Notes: a model not told the origin generated them from the sequence alone. 59,421 nt of DNA from Candidatus Kapaibacterium sp. (GCA_028376765.1 JAONBD010000009.1:1-59421), one strand, 5' to 3'; shown: positions 9,663 through 19,108, counted from the first letter of the stretch. Numbers and translations are program-made.

Positions 9663-10095
9663 TAAAAAACTTTTTTAATAATTCTGAGCACTCAAGTTCT
9701 AATATACCACCATAAACCTCTATTTTATGATTTAGATTTCTTGAGTTTAAAATTTGAAATTTACTACCTGCAGCACCTGTCTTTGTATCGTATGCCCCGA
9801 AATAGACTCTTCCAATTTTCGATAATACTAGCCCTCCCGAACACATAGAACATGGCTCTAATGTAACAAAGGCTTCGCAATCTAATAAAAATTTAGAATT
9901 TAATTTATTAGATGCCTCTCTAATTGCAAGTATTTCGGCATGTGCGGTTGGGTCCTTTCTTTTTTCAATTTGATTGTAAGCTTTTGCAATTATCTTTTTT
10001 TTTGATGTAATAACACAACCAACTGGAACTTCATTGTTATTGGCTGCAATACTTGCTTGTTCAAGGGCAAGTTTCATATAATCTTGGATATTCAA
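9649..10095 (-). CDS. tadA: tRNA-specific adenosine deaminase
   Basis: Deaminates A34 to inosine in the anticodon of tRNA-Arg(ACG). The 148-residue protein has the cytidine deaminase-type zinc site: HAE (His52, catalytic Glu54) and PCSMC (Cys82, Cys85). The conserved NEVPVGCVIT start and GRVYFGAYDTKTGAAGS block separate TadA from plain nucleoside deaminases. It is the first gene of the six-gene operon running down to the potassium channel; a 63-base divergent spacer separates it from the NifX-like gene. Confidence 0.95.
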   Translation of the reverse strand: MNIQDYMKLALEQASIAANNNEVPVGCVITSKKKIIAKAYNQIEKRKDPTAHAEILAIREASNKLNSKFLLDCEAFVTLEPCSMCSGGLVLSKIGRVYFGAYDTKTGAAGSKFQILNSRNLNHKIEVYGGILELECSELLKKFFNAKR

Positions 10096-10158
10096 ATTCT
10101 AATTGCTAAATTAATTGACAATATAAATCGTCTTAGTTAAAAACTTAAGTAGGAAAAT

Positions 10159-10581
10159 ATGCAAAAAAAATTAAAAGTAGCTTTTGTTAGCAACGATTCC
10201 AAAAATATAGTTGGAGCTTTTGGATCTTCAAAGTACTTTAATATTTATACTTTAGAAGATAATAAGATAGTGGATACTGAAATTAGGGAAGTATATAAAG
10301 ATACAGTTGATGATGAGCTTAATACTCTAGTTGGTAAAAATATGGGATTAGGTATTGGTAAAATTAGCCTAAGTGTTATGGATCCTGCAAAACAGAAACA
10401 CATGAAAATGGCAAAAACTATTGCTGATTGCGATGTCGTTGTAGCTAGAAAAATGTGTGAAAATGCTTGGGATAGTGTCCTTCAATTTAAAATGAAACCT
10501 ATAAGAACAAAAAATAAGAATTTTGAAGAAAGCATTCAGCAATTTATAGATGGAAACTTAGAAAGTTACTCTGTTAATTAA
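10159..10581 (+). CDS. NifX/NifB-associated (dinitrogenase FeMo-cofactor) domain protein
   Basis: A 140-residue protein made of one dinitrogenase iron-molybdenum cofactor biosynthesis domain (RNase H-like fold). Visible features are the opening KVAFVSNDSKNIVGAFGSS, the stretch KMAKTIADCDVVVARKMCE, and the ending ESIQQFIDGNLES, which matches the EEAVEAYLEG-type helix of the family. Such stand-alone proteins bind or sense metal clusters in some organisms, but many occur outside nitrogen-fixing bacteria. No nif genes are nearby, so a nitrogenase role should not be assumed. It is followed by its own terminator at 10611. Confidence 0.75.
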   Translation: MQKKLKVAFVSNDSKNIVGAFGSSKYFNIYTLEDNKIVDTEIREVYKDTVDDELNTLVGKNMGLGIGKISLSVMDPAKQKHMKMAKTIADCDVVVARKMCENAWDSVLQFKMKPIRTKNKNFEESIQQFIDGNLESYSVN

Positions 10582-10610
10582 TTACTCAATTTTTAAGTAT
10601 TTATACCGAT

Positions 10611-10647
10611 AACCCTTTAGTGTAACTCTGCATTGAAGGGTTTTTAT
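10611..10647 (+). terminator. Rho-independent terminator after the NifX-like gene
   Basis: AACCCTT (10611-10617) pairs with AAGGGTT (10636-10642) around an 18-base loop, followed by a run of T. It lies 30 bases after the stop at 10581, and just before the probable start of the SBBP gene. Confidence 0.7.
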
Positions 10648-10666
10648 TTAAAAGGAATGAAAAAAC

Positions 10667-13600
10667 ATTAAATACATACTATTAATATTACTTCTTGCTA
10701 CAGAAATATATTCTTCTCACTTTTTTGAGAATAGAGGGGCTTATCCCGATTCTGTATTATTTTATTCAAATAATACAAATGTAGATTACTTTGTATGTAC
10801 CAATTCAATTGTAGTTAATCAATTTACAACAGAATTATCTAGTGATACAACAAAATTGATTAAATCAAATGCATCATCATTATTTTTTAATAATTCTAAG
10901 TCACTTGTTAATTTTAACAAAAAGAAAGATTTAAAGGTAAACTTTATTTCTGAAAGACAAACACACTTTGCTTATTCAGAAATTCTATCTACTAATATTT
11001 ATGAAGGAATAGATATTAGATTTTATTTTAAAGGTAGCAGGTTAAGATTTGATTTTATAGTAAGCCCAGGTGCAAATCCAGATCAAATAGAGCTGGAGAG
11101 TTCCGAAAAACTTGAGTCAATCAAAAACTTTCAAGCAATTTCTAAAATATGGGGGTTGGATTCTTTATATACTTATCAAAATTCTAAAGAGAACAGAAAA
11201 TATTCAGAATTTGCTGTAAATGATAATAAAATCAAATTTTTAATTGGTGAATATGACCCGACTCAACCCTTGGTAATTGATCCATTGTTGTACTCCAGCT
11301 ATATTGGTGGATTGCAAATTGATTCTGGAGAGGATATTGTAGTTGATTCGGAAGGTTCAATAATAATTGTTGGAGAAACAGCTTCAAATAATTTCCCTAC
11401 TACTTTAGGAACTTATCAGCGTGAAATATCAGTTGGTAACGGAATAAAATCTGATATTTTTGTCACAAAAGTTGATTTAAATTACAACCATATATTTACC
11501 ACATATATTGGTTCAGAAATGGAAGATTTTGGTAGGGGAGTAGATGTTGATGGAGCAGGTAATATTTATATTACTGGTTATACTTACAATTCTAATAATT
11601 TCCCAACAACGCCCAATTCATTTGATGTAACACATAATGGACTTTATGATGCTTTTGTAATCAAGCTGAGTAAAGATGGAAGAGATTTATTAAACTCTAC
11701 TTTTCTAGGTAGTAATAGGGACGATTTTGGACTTTCAATAAAAGTGATGGCAGATACTACAGTTGTCGTTACTGGATACACAACACAAGCTCCAGATTCT
11801 GCAGCTTTCCCATCAACAAGTGATGCTTTTAATGAAATTTATCTTGGAAAAATAGATGGTTTTGTAACTAAAATATCGAAAGATTTTGATCAAATATTAT
11901 GGTCTGGGTTTTTAGGTGGACTAGGAGATGACTTCCCCCAAGACCTAGCTATAGGGACTGATAGTACTATTTATGTTGCTGGTTTAACTCGATCTGAAAA
12001 TTTTATAACTACTGATGGAGTGCTTTTTAGAGAGTATAATGACAATAATAATTCTCCCCAACATTCAGATGCATTTTTTACGAAGATTAGTAATGACGGT
12101 ACTGAGATAATATTGTCATCTGTTTTTGGTGGAAATAATGGTGATATTGCCTATGGTATGCGATTAGATGCAGATAACAATATATATATTGCAGGGGAGA
12201 CTCGCTCATCAAACTTACCTACCACGGAACTAGCACCATTTCGTGAAATAAATAGGGGGAATGATCAAGTGTTTACATCCGACGCATTTGTTTCCAAATT
12301 TAATCCTGATGGAAGTGAGATGCTGTTTTCAACTTATCTTGGTGGCGAGTCTACCGATAGAGCATTTGATATTGGACTAGATGGATTTCAAAATATGTAT
12401 CTAGTAGGGACAACAAGTTCACAGAATTTTCCAATTACAGAGTTTGCTTACGACAAAGAGCTAAATGATTCTGTTAAATATTCAGATATATTTATTGCTA
12501 AATTTAATAATAATGGCGAAGAATTGGACTATTCGACATATTATGGAGCGGATAGATCAGATCTAGCGAAGGCTTTGCAAGTAAGATCTGAAAATAGGAT
12601 AGTATTTACTGGAAATACATCATCAACATTTTTAGAAACAACACTAGATGCAATACAAGTAGCTTATCAGGATAGCTCAAAGGCGGACGCTCATTTTGCG
12701 GATTTCTTCCTTGATGATTTTATTGATGCAGATATTTATGTATGTAGTGGCTCTTCATCAACACTAAGTTCTGATATAACTTCTACAACTACAACATTAT
12801 TTTATAATTGGTCGCCGGAAGAATCCCTTGATGACCCAAACAAGGAATTTCCAATTGCATCTCCAGAAATTTCAACATTATACACTTGTGTTGTCTCTAA
12901 TACTTTTGGAGAAAAATTTGTTGCACAGGTTTTAGTAGCTGTCCTGCCAAAATTTGAAACATCAATAAATGGTGAAATTGATGTGGATAATACTAGCGAA
13001 TATCTGTATTCAACAGACTTAAATAGTGGGTCAATATATCAATGGATAATTAATAATGGTACAATTAATAGTGGACAGGGTACTAATAATGTTTTTGTAA
13101 CGTGGCAAAATGCTGAATTTGGATCTTTAAGATTAATTGAAACAAACGATTTTGGATGTAAAGACACAGCAACGTTGTTTACAAATTTTTCTGAGCCTTT
13201 AAGGTGGGAAGTTTATCCATTTGGTCCTCTTGTCTTTTGCGAAGGAGATACAATTTTACTTGATTCAGGTCCAACATTTACAAATGTTATTTGGCAAGAT
13301 GGAGTTGGTGGTAGATATGATACAGTTTTTGTAAGTGGTAATTATTCATTTACGGCAAGAAATCCAGATGGTTCAATTTATAATTCCAATCAAGTATTTA
13401 TAGAATTTAGAGAAAGACCAAGAAAACCAACAATAATAAAATCTAATACTAGCAATCAACTTGTTTGTATTTCATTTGCATCTAATTACTATTGGTATAA
13501 AGATAATGTTTTAATAAATGGAAATAACACAAGATTTTTGGAGCCCCTAGGTTTTGGGTGTTACCAAGTTTCTATTGAAAATTTAGATAAATGCACGAAC

Positions 13601-13876
13601 CTATCTGACGAGTTTTGTGTTAATGATACTACAAGTGTGAATTATGAATTTGATTCAAAAATATTTCCAAACCCAGCAAGCGGTATGGTGCATATTAATG
13701 TTGAATCAATAACTATGGATAATAGCTTTCGATTAATAAATAATTTAGGTCAAGAACTTTTCAGAAAAGAATTTCAATTCCAACTCGATGAGAAATTAAA
13801 TATACGAAGCTTTTCACCTGGCGTTTATTTTGTATCGGTTAATGGTAAAATAATTGAAAAACTAATTATTTATTAA
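10667..13876 (+). CDS. SBBP-repeat (DUF7948-type) T9SS secreted protein, start displaced
   Basis: The frame is open from 10661. Before the first common start codon in frame (TTG 10856) it already encodes a signal peptide (YILLILLLATEIYS) and the expected N-terminus of a DUF7948 domain (FFENRGAYPDSVLFYS), so the true start is upstream. The only ATG, at 10657, is out of frame by one base at a run of six A; ATT at 10667 is in frame and 10 bases after AAAGGA. I give the ATT coordinate. The DUF7948 domain (YEGIDIRFYFKGS) is followed by at least five SBBP beta-propeller repeats (DAFVIKLSKDG, DGFVTKISKD, DAFFTKISNDG, DAFVSKFNPDGS, DIFIAKFNNNG), Ig-like domains, and a T9SS sorting domain (SKIFPNPASGMVHINVES). 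It is probably a surface or released protein; ligand unknown. Confidence 0.85.
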   Translation: MKYILLILLLATEIYSSHFFENRGAYPDSVLFYSNNTNVDYFVCTNSIVVNQFTTELSSDTTKLIKSNASSLFFNNSKSLVNFNKKKDLKVNFISERQTHFAYSEILSTNIYEGIDIRFYFKGSRLRFDFIVSPGANPDQIELESSEKLESIKNFQAISKIWGLDSLYTYQNSKENRKYSEFAVNDNKIKFLIGEYDPTQPLVIDPLLYSSYIGGLQIDSGEDIVVDSEGSIIIVGETASNNFPTTLGTYQREISVGNGIKSDIFVTKVDLNYNHIFTTYIGSEMEDFGRGVDVDGAGNIYITGYTYNSNNFPTTPNSFDVTHNGLYDAFVIKLSKDGRDLLNSTFLGSNRDDFGLSIKVMADTTVVVTGYTTQAPDSAAFPSTSDAFNEIYLGKIDGFVTKISKDFDQILWSGFLGGLGDDFPQDLAIGTDSTIYVAGLTRSENFITTDGVLFREYNDNNNSPQHSDAFFTKISNDGTEIILSSVFGGNNGDIAYGMRLDADNNIYIAGETRSSNLPTTELAPFREINRGNDQVFTSDAFVSKFNPDGSEMLFSTYLGGESTDRAFDIGLDGFQNMYLVGTTSSQNFPITEFAYDKELNDSVKYSDIFIAKFNNNGEELDYSTYYGADRSDLAKALQVRSENRIVFTGNTSSTFLETTLDAIQVAYQDSSKADAHFADFFLDDFIDADIYVCSGSSSTLSSDITSTTTTLFYNWSPEESLDDPNKEFPIASPEISTLYTCVVSNTFGEKFVAQVLVAVLPKFETSINGEIDVDNTSEYLYSTDLNSGSIYQWIINNGTINSGQGTNNVFVTWQNAEFGSLRLIETNDFGCKDTATLFTNFSEPLRWEVYPFGPLVFCEGDTILLDSGPTFTNVIWQDGVGGRYDTVFVSGNYSFTARNPDGSIYNSNQVFIEFRERPRKPTIIKSNTSNQLVCISFASNYYWYKDNVLINGNNTRFLEPLGFGCYQVSIENLDKCTNLSDEFCVNDTTSVNYEFDSKIFPNPASGMVHINVESITMDNSFRLINNLGQELFRKEFQFQLDEKLNIRSFSPGVYFVSVNGKIIEKLIIY

Positions 13877-14771
13877 CTAAAGAGATACAAACTAATAAAG
13901 CATGAAAAAATGCAAATCCAATAGATAGATTTACTACTTTTTCTAGCTCAGATCCATATTTAGAAAATAATTTTAGAATAATATGGGCAGCGAGAGTACC
14001 ACTAAAAAGTGGAATAAAATACCAAACATTTAATGAGCTAACAACTAAGATAATTTGAATAATATAAAGAATAATAAATAATGATATTAATATTATTCTG
14101 AAATTAATAAAACCCAATGTATTTGCTAAGGTAGTTTTATCATCTTTAAAATCAGTATTGATTTTTTGTAAATCCTCGATTGCAGGTGGCAAAAACGCTA
14201 ATATACCAAGGCTAATCGAACTAAATATTACATTTGTATCAATAGGTATTTTCCCTAAACTAATAGCGGCAATAAATAATCCAGTCCCAAGAAAAAGACC
14301 TACATAAACAGATCCAAATATCTTATAATATAATCTTGTAAATTTTAAAAATGCAAGAAAACTAAAAACAACACTAGTAATACCAATAACAAATAAATAA
14401 ATATCTGATTTTACAGCAAGATAAAAGCCTGTAGATAAACCTAAAAATAAAAATATAGTAAGAAATATTACAAGGGGGAGAATGTCAAAATCTTCGTCAT
14501 TCGATTCAATGTTAGAATTGTGTAGCATTTGTTTTAATGCACCAAATCTCTGAATATTATTAATTTTTTGTAGAAGGAGCGATACACTAAGAATTGAAAA
14601 AGCACTTACTAAAAAAACAAAAAACAAACTAATATTTTGATATTGAGAAATATTAAAATTAAAAATAAAAGCTACTAATATTGAAGGTAATATTAGTAGC
14701 TGTTTTCTGCTAAAAATTATTTTGAAATACTTCAAGCTATTTTGTACCGATATAAATATATGATGAACCAA
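13866..14771 (-). CDS. UbiA-like membrane protein lacking the first Asp motif
   Basis: A 301-residue, very hydrophobic protein with about eight or nine membrane segments. Residues 125-170 align by eye with MenA/UbiA prenyltransferases (FTRLYYKIFGSVYVGLFLG against the MenA pattern AYKGLGDIFVLIFFG). Residues 198-216 (IEDLQKINTDFKDDKTTLA) match the second, Asp-containing UbiA motif. The first motif (N-D-x-x-D in active enzymes) is replaced around residues 66-80 by LLQKINNIQRFGALK with no Asp, so prenyl-diphosphate binding through Mg2+ is probably impaired. It starts inside the 3' end of menG (35-base overlap) and its stop overlaps the convergent SBBP gene by 11 bases. It could be a divergent enzyme or a non-catalytic partner in quinone synthesis. 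Confidence 0.7.
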   Translation of the reverse strand: MVHHIFISVQNSLKYFKIIFSRKQLLILPSILVAFIFNFNISQYQNISLFFVFLVSAFSILSVSLLLQKINNIQRFGALKQMLHNSNIESNDEDFDILPLVIFLTIFLFLGLSTGFYLAVKSDIYLFVIGITSVVFSFLAFLKFTRLYYKIFGSVYVGLFLGTGLFIAAISLGKIPIDTNVIFSSISLGILAFLPPAIEDLQKINTDFKDDKTTLANTLGFINFRIILISLFIILYIIQIILVVSSLNVWYFIPLFSGTLAAHIILKLFSKYGSELEKVVNLSIGFAFFHALLVCISLVNK

Positions 14772-15411
14772 AAAAGAGCCTTTTACTTTCTACCTTTTGG
14801 AAATTTGCAGAGTTTTTAAATATATCAACAAACTTTTTACCGAAAGGGTAATTATTGGCAGTTTCGGCAAGATATTTATACGAAGCCTTATCTTTAGTAA
14901 GGAACTTACCCAAAAGAGGCAAACCGAACCTTGTATATAGTCTGTAAAAGAAATAAACTATCCCAGTTGGGGTTCCAGTTTCTAGAATAACAATTTTACC
15001 ATTTGGTTTTAATATTCTATAAATTTCCTTTAAGCATTTTTCGGTAGAATCAACATTTCTAATTCCATAAGAAATAAAGCACTTATTGATTGAGTTATCA
15101 TCAAAAGGTAAATCTAAAGCATCTCCCTCAATAAATTCAATAGAATTATCGGTTCTTTTTCTGGCAACATCAAGCATTCCGCTAGAAAAATCAAGACCAA
15201 TTACTTCAGATTTGGGGTGTGATTTAGAAATTTCTATAGCAAGATCGCCTGTGCCTGTTGCTATATCGAGTACTCGTTCATTCTCTTTAATTTCGGCGTA
15301 TTTGATAGCTTTAGTTTTCCAAGATCTATGCATACCAAATGAAAAAATATCATTTGTTAAATCATAGTTGTTAGCAAGATTAGTGAACATATCTCTTACT
15401 GCTTCACTCAT
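14737..15411 (-). CDS. menG: Demethylmenaquinone methyltransferase
   Basis: UbiE/MenG class I SAM-dependent methyltransferase, converting demethylmenaquinone to menaquinone. In its 224 residues are the SAM-binding VLDIATGTGDLAIEI (about 47-61), IGLDFSSGMLDVARKR, and the family blocks FISYGIRNV and KPNGKIVILETGTPTG. Because menA is present in this window at 40292 and no ubiquinone-specific gene is visible, the menaquinone role is preferred over ubiquinone. The start overlaps the pdxJ stop by 4 bases, and the UbiA-like gene overlaps its 3' end. Confidence 0.93.
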   Translation of the reverse strand: MSEAVRDMFTNLANNYDLTNDIFSFGMHRSWKTKAIKYAEIKENERVLDIATGTGDLAIEISKSHPKSEVIGLDFSSGMLDVARKRTDNSIEFIEGDALDLPFDDNSINKCFISYGIRNVDSTEKCLKEIYRILKPNGKIVILETGTPTGIVYFFYRLYTRFGLPLLGKFLTKDKASYKYLAETANNYPFGKKFVDIFKNSANFQKVESKRLFFGSSYIYIGTK

Positions 15412-16136
15412 AAATTGGTGCTCTTTTTTATTAGTTGAATCATATCTTTTGTAGCTTTTGATATTCCATGAAAAATAGAATAGGATATAAGAGAATGTCC
15501 AATACTAAGTTCATCAATTTCATTTATTTCTGCAATCTCTTGAGTGTTATGATAGTTTAAACCGTGTCCTGCTGCTACCTTTAGACCTAAATCTTTAGCA
15601 AGGATTGCAGCCTGTCGGATATCATTTAATAAATCATTTTTTTGATTGGTAGAAAATAAGTTAGCATATTTACCAGTGTGAAGTTCTACAAGGTCTGCAC
15701 CTAACTTTTTAGACGTTTTTACAGACTCCAAATCAGGTTCGATGAAAAGACTAACTTTAATACCCTTTCTTTGCATTCTAGAAACAACATCTCCAATTTC
15801 AGAATAATATTTAGAAATATTAAGTCCACCTTCTGTAGTCAATTCTTCTCTTTTTTCGGGTACAAGTGTTATCAAATCTGGTTTAATATCAAGTGCAAGA
15901 CTAACTATATCATCAGCGAGTGCCATCTCTAAATCGAATTGTCCTTTTACAACTTTTTTTAGGTTATAAACATCAGCATCTTTAATATGTCTTCTATCTT
16001 CTCTAAGGTGACAAACAATACCAGTTGCACCAGCTTTTTCTGCTAATTGGGCTGCTAAGATAGGTGAAGGTTCATCTTCACCTCTAGCATTTCGTAAAGT
16101 AGCTACGTGATCGATATTAATATTTAAATCTTTCAA
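15408..16136 (-). CDS. pdxJ: Pyridoxine 5'-phosphate synthase
   Basis: Condenses 3-amino-2-oxopropyl phosphate with deoxyxylulose 5-phosphate to form pyridoxine 5'-phosphate (vitamin B6). The protein has 242 residues, the usual length. Signature blocks are LNINIDHVATLRNARG at the start (His for catalysis), HLREDRRHI, LVPEKREELTTEGGL, SLFIEPD, ELHTGKYA and AGHGLNYHN. The start is 4 bases after the stop of the upstream outer membrane gene, and the stop overlaps menG by 4 bases. Confidence 0.97.
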   Translation of the reverse strand: MKDLNINIDHVATLRNARGEDEPSPILAAQLAEKAGATGIVCHLREDRRHIKDADVYNLKKVVKGQFDLEMALADDIVSLALDIKPDLITLVPEKREELTTEGGLNISKYYSEIGDVVSRMQRKGIKVSLFIEPDLESVKTSKKLGADLVELHTGKYANLFSTNQKNDLLNDIRQAAILAKDLGLKVAAGHGLNYHNTQEIAEINEIDELSIGHSLISYSIFHGISKATKDMIQLIKKSTNL

Positions 16137-16140
16137 TAAT

Positions 16141-17535
16141 TTACCAAATTTTCCATCTTATATTTAAGCTTACAGACGCTCTTTTACCACCCGAAATTGT
16201 AGCAAGAAAATCCCTTGAGCCTATGTATACATCAAATATTTTAATAGAATAACCTAATCCTAGACTAAATCGAGTATTGTTAAATCTATCATTTCCAACA
16301 CCTGCCATTAGCGATGGAAGAGATTGAAATGGAAGCCACTCAGCACCAATAGCAAATCTAGTGTTAGTACTATTTGCGAAGTTGTCATTAAACCCTTGAG
16401 ATACATCAACTGAAGCATTTAAAATACCCAACATAGGGATGAATTTTTGAACTGGAACTGTAATTCCAAACCTTAAAGCTGTTGGTAAGTCAATGTCAAA
16501 TTCATTTGCCATTGCAGTGATTTTGTTTGTGCCATCTGCAATTGAATCAATTTCTTTTTCAGTTAAATCCTCTACTAGGGTAACAAGTGAGTGGTTGCTA
16601 ATATCTACGTTCTGATCAAATTTAATTGTCCCAATATCTGTTATTGAAAGCCCAAGCTGCAATCCATTTCTAAGCTGAGCTATACCACCAATATCAAAAC
16701 CAATTCCGCTTCCACCTGCTGATGGAAAAGGTGAGGAAAATCCATCTCCTTCATTATCGTTAAACTCGTTAAATAATTCATCGCCTGCGGCACTCCTGCC
16801 TTGACCTGAAAAGTTCAATCCCAATTTAGCAGAAGAATCAGTAAATAAAGATGCGTAATCAGTATTAAAATCAGCATATCCAAAAGATTGCACAAATTTA
16901 ACACCTACACCAATATTTAAATTTTTAATGAATCCTTTGCTATCAGAAATGATTGGTCTTGCATAGTTAAGTGAATATGAGCGTAGAACAGAAGCTTGAT
17001 ATTCAAAATTTGAGAAGTTGTACTCTCGTCCAATTGTATTTCCTCGAAAAGCAAGCTCCATTAATTCCTTAGGTAAAGTAGATTTTACTGCTACATTATC
17101 ATCGATAGAAACTGTAAATGCTCCTATTTTGGGGCTTATCATTATACCAGCTCTAAATAAATTCAATCTAAGTTGAATAAATGATTCTGCATTTCCATCA
17201 ATTAAATTTAAAAAATCATCTTCATCTTGCACGCTAAGTATTTTTGAGCTTCCATTTTCAGCATTAAAGTATTTTTCAATATCTCCACCTTCAAACGAAG
17301 AATTATTAAACCCTAAACTTACATTAGGGAAAGCAACATTAAATTGTAAATAAGAAGAATCTCCTATCATCATTGTTCCAGCTGGATTTAATCCAACTGA
17401 ATATATTCTATCTGGATTTGCAACTCCTACCCCTGATTGAGATACATATCGTGAGCTAGTCAAACCAAAAGAGCCAAAACCTGCAAAAAGTTCAGAAGCA
17501 AACAAAAGTATAGCTATTATTAATAAATTTTTCAT
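16141..17535 (-). CDS. Outer membrane beta-barrel protein, DUF5723/PorV-like
   Basis: A 464-residue protein with a signal peptide (MKNLLIIAILLFASELFA) and a mature start GFGSFGLTSSRYVSQSGVGVANPDRIYSVGLNPAG, split here into its two typical halves: an early Gly/Ser turn and the NPAG motif seen in FadL/PorV-type barrels. The rest alternates strands ending SVSLNIRWKIW with a terminal aromatic, as expected for BAM recognition. I chose ATG 17535 over the earlier ATG at 17553 because it gives a proper signal peptide and has AGGA 8 bases upstream. The gene overlaps the end of the upstream lipoprotein gene region and is probably co-transcribed with it. Cargo unknown. Confidence 0.8.
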   Translation of the reverse strand: MKNLLIIAILLFASELFAGFGSFGLTSSRYVSQSGVGVANPDRIYSVGLNPAGTMMIGDSSYLQFNVAFPNVSLGFNNSSFEGGDIEKYFNAENGSSKILSVQDEDDFLNLIDGNAESFIQLRLNLFRAGIMISPKIGAFTVSIDDNVAVKSTLPKELMELAFRGNTIGREYNFSNFEYQASVLRSYSLNYARPIISDSKGFIKNLNIGVGVKFVQSFGYADFNTDYASLFTDSSAKLGLNFSGQGRSAAGDELFNEFNDNEGDGFSSPFPSAGGSGIGFDIGGIAQLRNGLQLGLSITDIGTIKFDQNVDISNHSLVTLVEDLTEKEIDSIADGTNKITAMANEFDIDLPTALRFGITVPVQKFIPMLGILNASVDVSQGFNDNFANSTNTRFAIGAEWLPFQSLPSLMAGVGNDRFNNTRFSLGLGYSIKIFDVYIGSRDFLATISGGKRASVSLNIRWKIW

Positions 17536-17545
17536 TTTCAAATTC

Positions 17546-19069
17546 CTATTCATTATTATTATCTATGAAAAAATCTATTTCTGCCCAGCTGAGTATGTCT
17601 ATCGAAAGTTTTGGTCCAAACCAAGCTGTAAAGTTTTCTTGATTTGTATAAATGAAAATATTTAGATCTACAAATTCTGCTTGGTTCAGTAAATCAATTT
17701 CATTTTCATTAAAAACAATTTCGTCATCTATATCAATAGGTTCTACCGTATAGTTATCGCTTGTTACATTTGACCCCTGAAGCTTTTTTGTTTTAGTAAA
17801 TAATGTATCTTTATTGACATCAAGGAAGCTAAAATTAATATCTACTTCAGCTGGGAGTTCACTTTTTAACTGGTATCTTAATCGAGCTAATTCAATATCA
17901 CTAATATCTTCATCACCAATATCAAACTCTTCTTCTGTATTAATAACTACTGTATCTATCACCATTTCTGCTTTAGCTTCAATTAAATATTCAACAATTA
18001 TTGAATCTGTATCTCTTGCAATGCCTCTGTTACTTGCGGCAATAGAAGGGTTCATTATTATAACTGATTCTAGAATCACACTATCAGGAACTATACTGAA
18101 TAAATCAGACAATGTATGTTCTGTAGTGTTGTATTGCTTAATAAATGATCCATCTTCTACAAGTTGGTCATCAAGTTTAGAACCATCAATCTTTTTTAAT
18201 TCCTCAAAATCACCATCTAAAGTACTTGCAGAAAGTGTAATATCTTTAAAAAGAGCGGGGAAAAGTGGTGTTTCATCTGATTGATATATAGCTTTTATAT
18301 CCATTTTAGCATCTGTGAAAGTTATTTTATTTCTAAAATCTTCAACATCAGAAGTTATTGGTAATGATATAGTTTCCCTGATAGATTTAATTTCAGTTTC
18401 AACTAAAGTACCATCTATATAATAAAAATCAGAGTTTGTAATAATTATCTCTATTTGCATTTGTTCCGCTGAAGTAGCCTGAGTAGTTAGTTCTACATCT
18501 AGCACTAGTTCATTAGAGTTCTCTTGGAATCTTGATGTGTAGGTGTAGTTTGCCAAATCTCTTTCAAGAGACTTTGTGGAGTTTGCATCAATATTTGTAG
18601 ATAATTGGATTGGATCGCCATTTTCATCTAAAATACCAATTGCAGTAATAATAACGTTATCTGCTATATTTGGAGTATTATTGATGATGTTAATTGTGAT
18701 TTGTCCAGATTTTATCCAAGCAGAATCTATCTTTGCTCCAGATGAAAATTCAATCCCAAGTTGATCTTTACCAGTTACAAATGGGACATCGTATCCTGAA
18801 TAATTACCATCAATCTGACCTTTTACGTATTCATTAACTGAAAAAACTTCTCGGTAAACATCAGAACTAACCTTGTATATTAGTGTGTTAGAGCTTGAAT
18901 CTACCTTGATATATTGATCTGTTTTTATTTGATCTTCAAGAAAGTAAATTGTGTCTTTAATCGGGATATTTAATTTGGTATCCCAAGAGGGAGCCATTGG
19001 GTCGTCTAGCTTAATACAGCTTGATATGAAAATCAAACTTAAAATAAATAGATAGTATGCAATTTTCAT
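17546..19069 (-). CDS. Large lipoprotein of unknown function
   Basis: A 507-residue protein beginning MKIAYYLFILSLIFISSCIK with lipobox ISSC. The mature start, DDPMAPSWDTKLNIPIKDTIYF, is a phrase I associate with uncharacterised FCB lipoproteins encoded next to PorV-like barrels, but I cannot name a family. The sequence is rich in beta strands and Asp/Asn/Ser, with no enzyme motif. It sits between a TonB-receptor-like gene (39-base gap) and the barrel gene, so an outer membrane complex of the three is plausible, by inference from context only. Confidence 0.75.
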   Translation of the reverse strand: MKIAYYLFILSLIFISSCIKLDDPMAPSWDTKLNIPIKDTIYFLEDQIKTDQYIKVDSSSNTLIYKVSSDVYREVFSVNEYVKGQIDGNYSGYDVPFVTGKDQLGIEFSSGAKIDSAWIKSGQITINIINNTPNIADNVIITAIGILDENGDPIQLSTNIDANSTKSLERDLANYTYTSRFQENSNELVLDVELTTQATSAEQMQIEIIITNSDFYYIDGTLVETEIKSIRETISLPITSDVEDFRNKITFTDAKMDIKAIYQSDETPLFPALFKDITLSASTLDGDFEELKKIDGSKLDDQLVEDGSFIKQYNTTEHTLSDLFSIVPDSVILESVIIMNPSIAASNRGIARDTDSIIVEYLIEAKAEMVIDTVVINTEEEFDIGDEDISDIELARLRYQLKSELPAEVDINFSFLDVNKDTLFTKTKKLQGSNVTSDNYTVEPIDIDDEIVFNENEIDLLNQAEFVDLNIFIYTNQENFTAWFGPKLSIDILSWAEIDFFIDNNNE

Positions 19070-19108
19070 ATATTACCATATTATTGAAAAAAAGCAAACT
19101 AATAATAA

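Noticed and set aside
17814-18284. 156-residue open frame on the plus strand
   Set aside because: It lies wholly antisense inside the lipoprotein gene at 17546-19069; its sequence is low-complexity Ser/Ile-rich and has no domain or ribosome-binding site.
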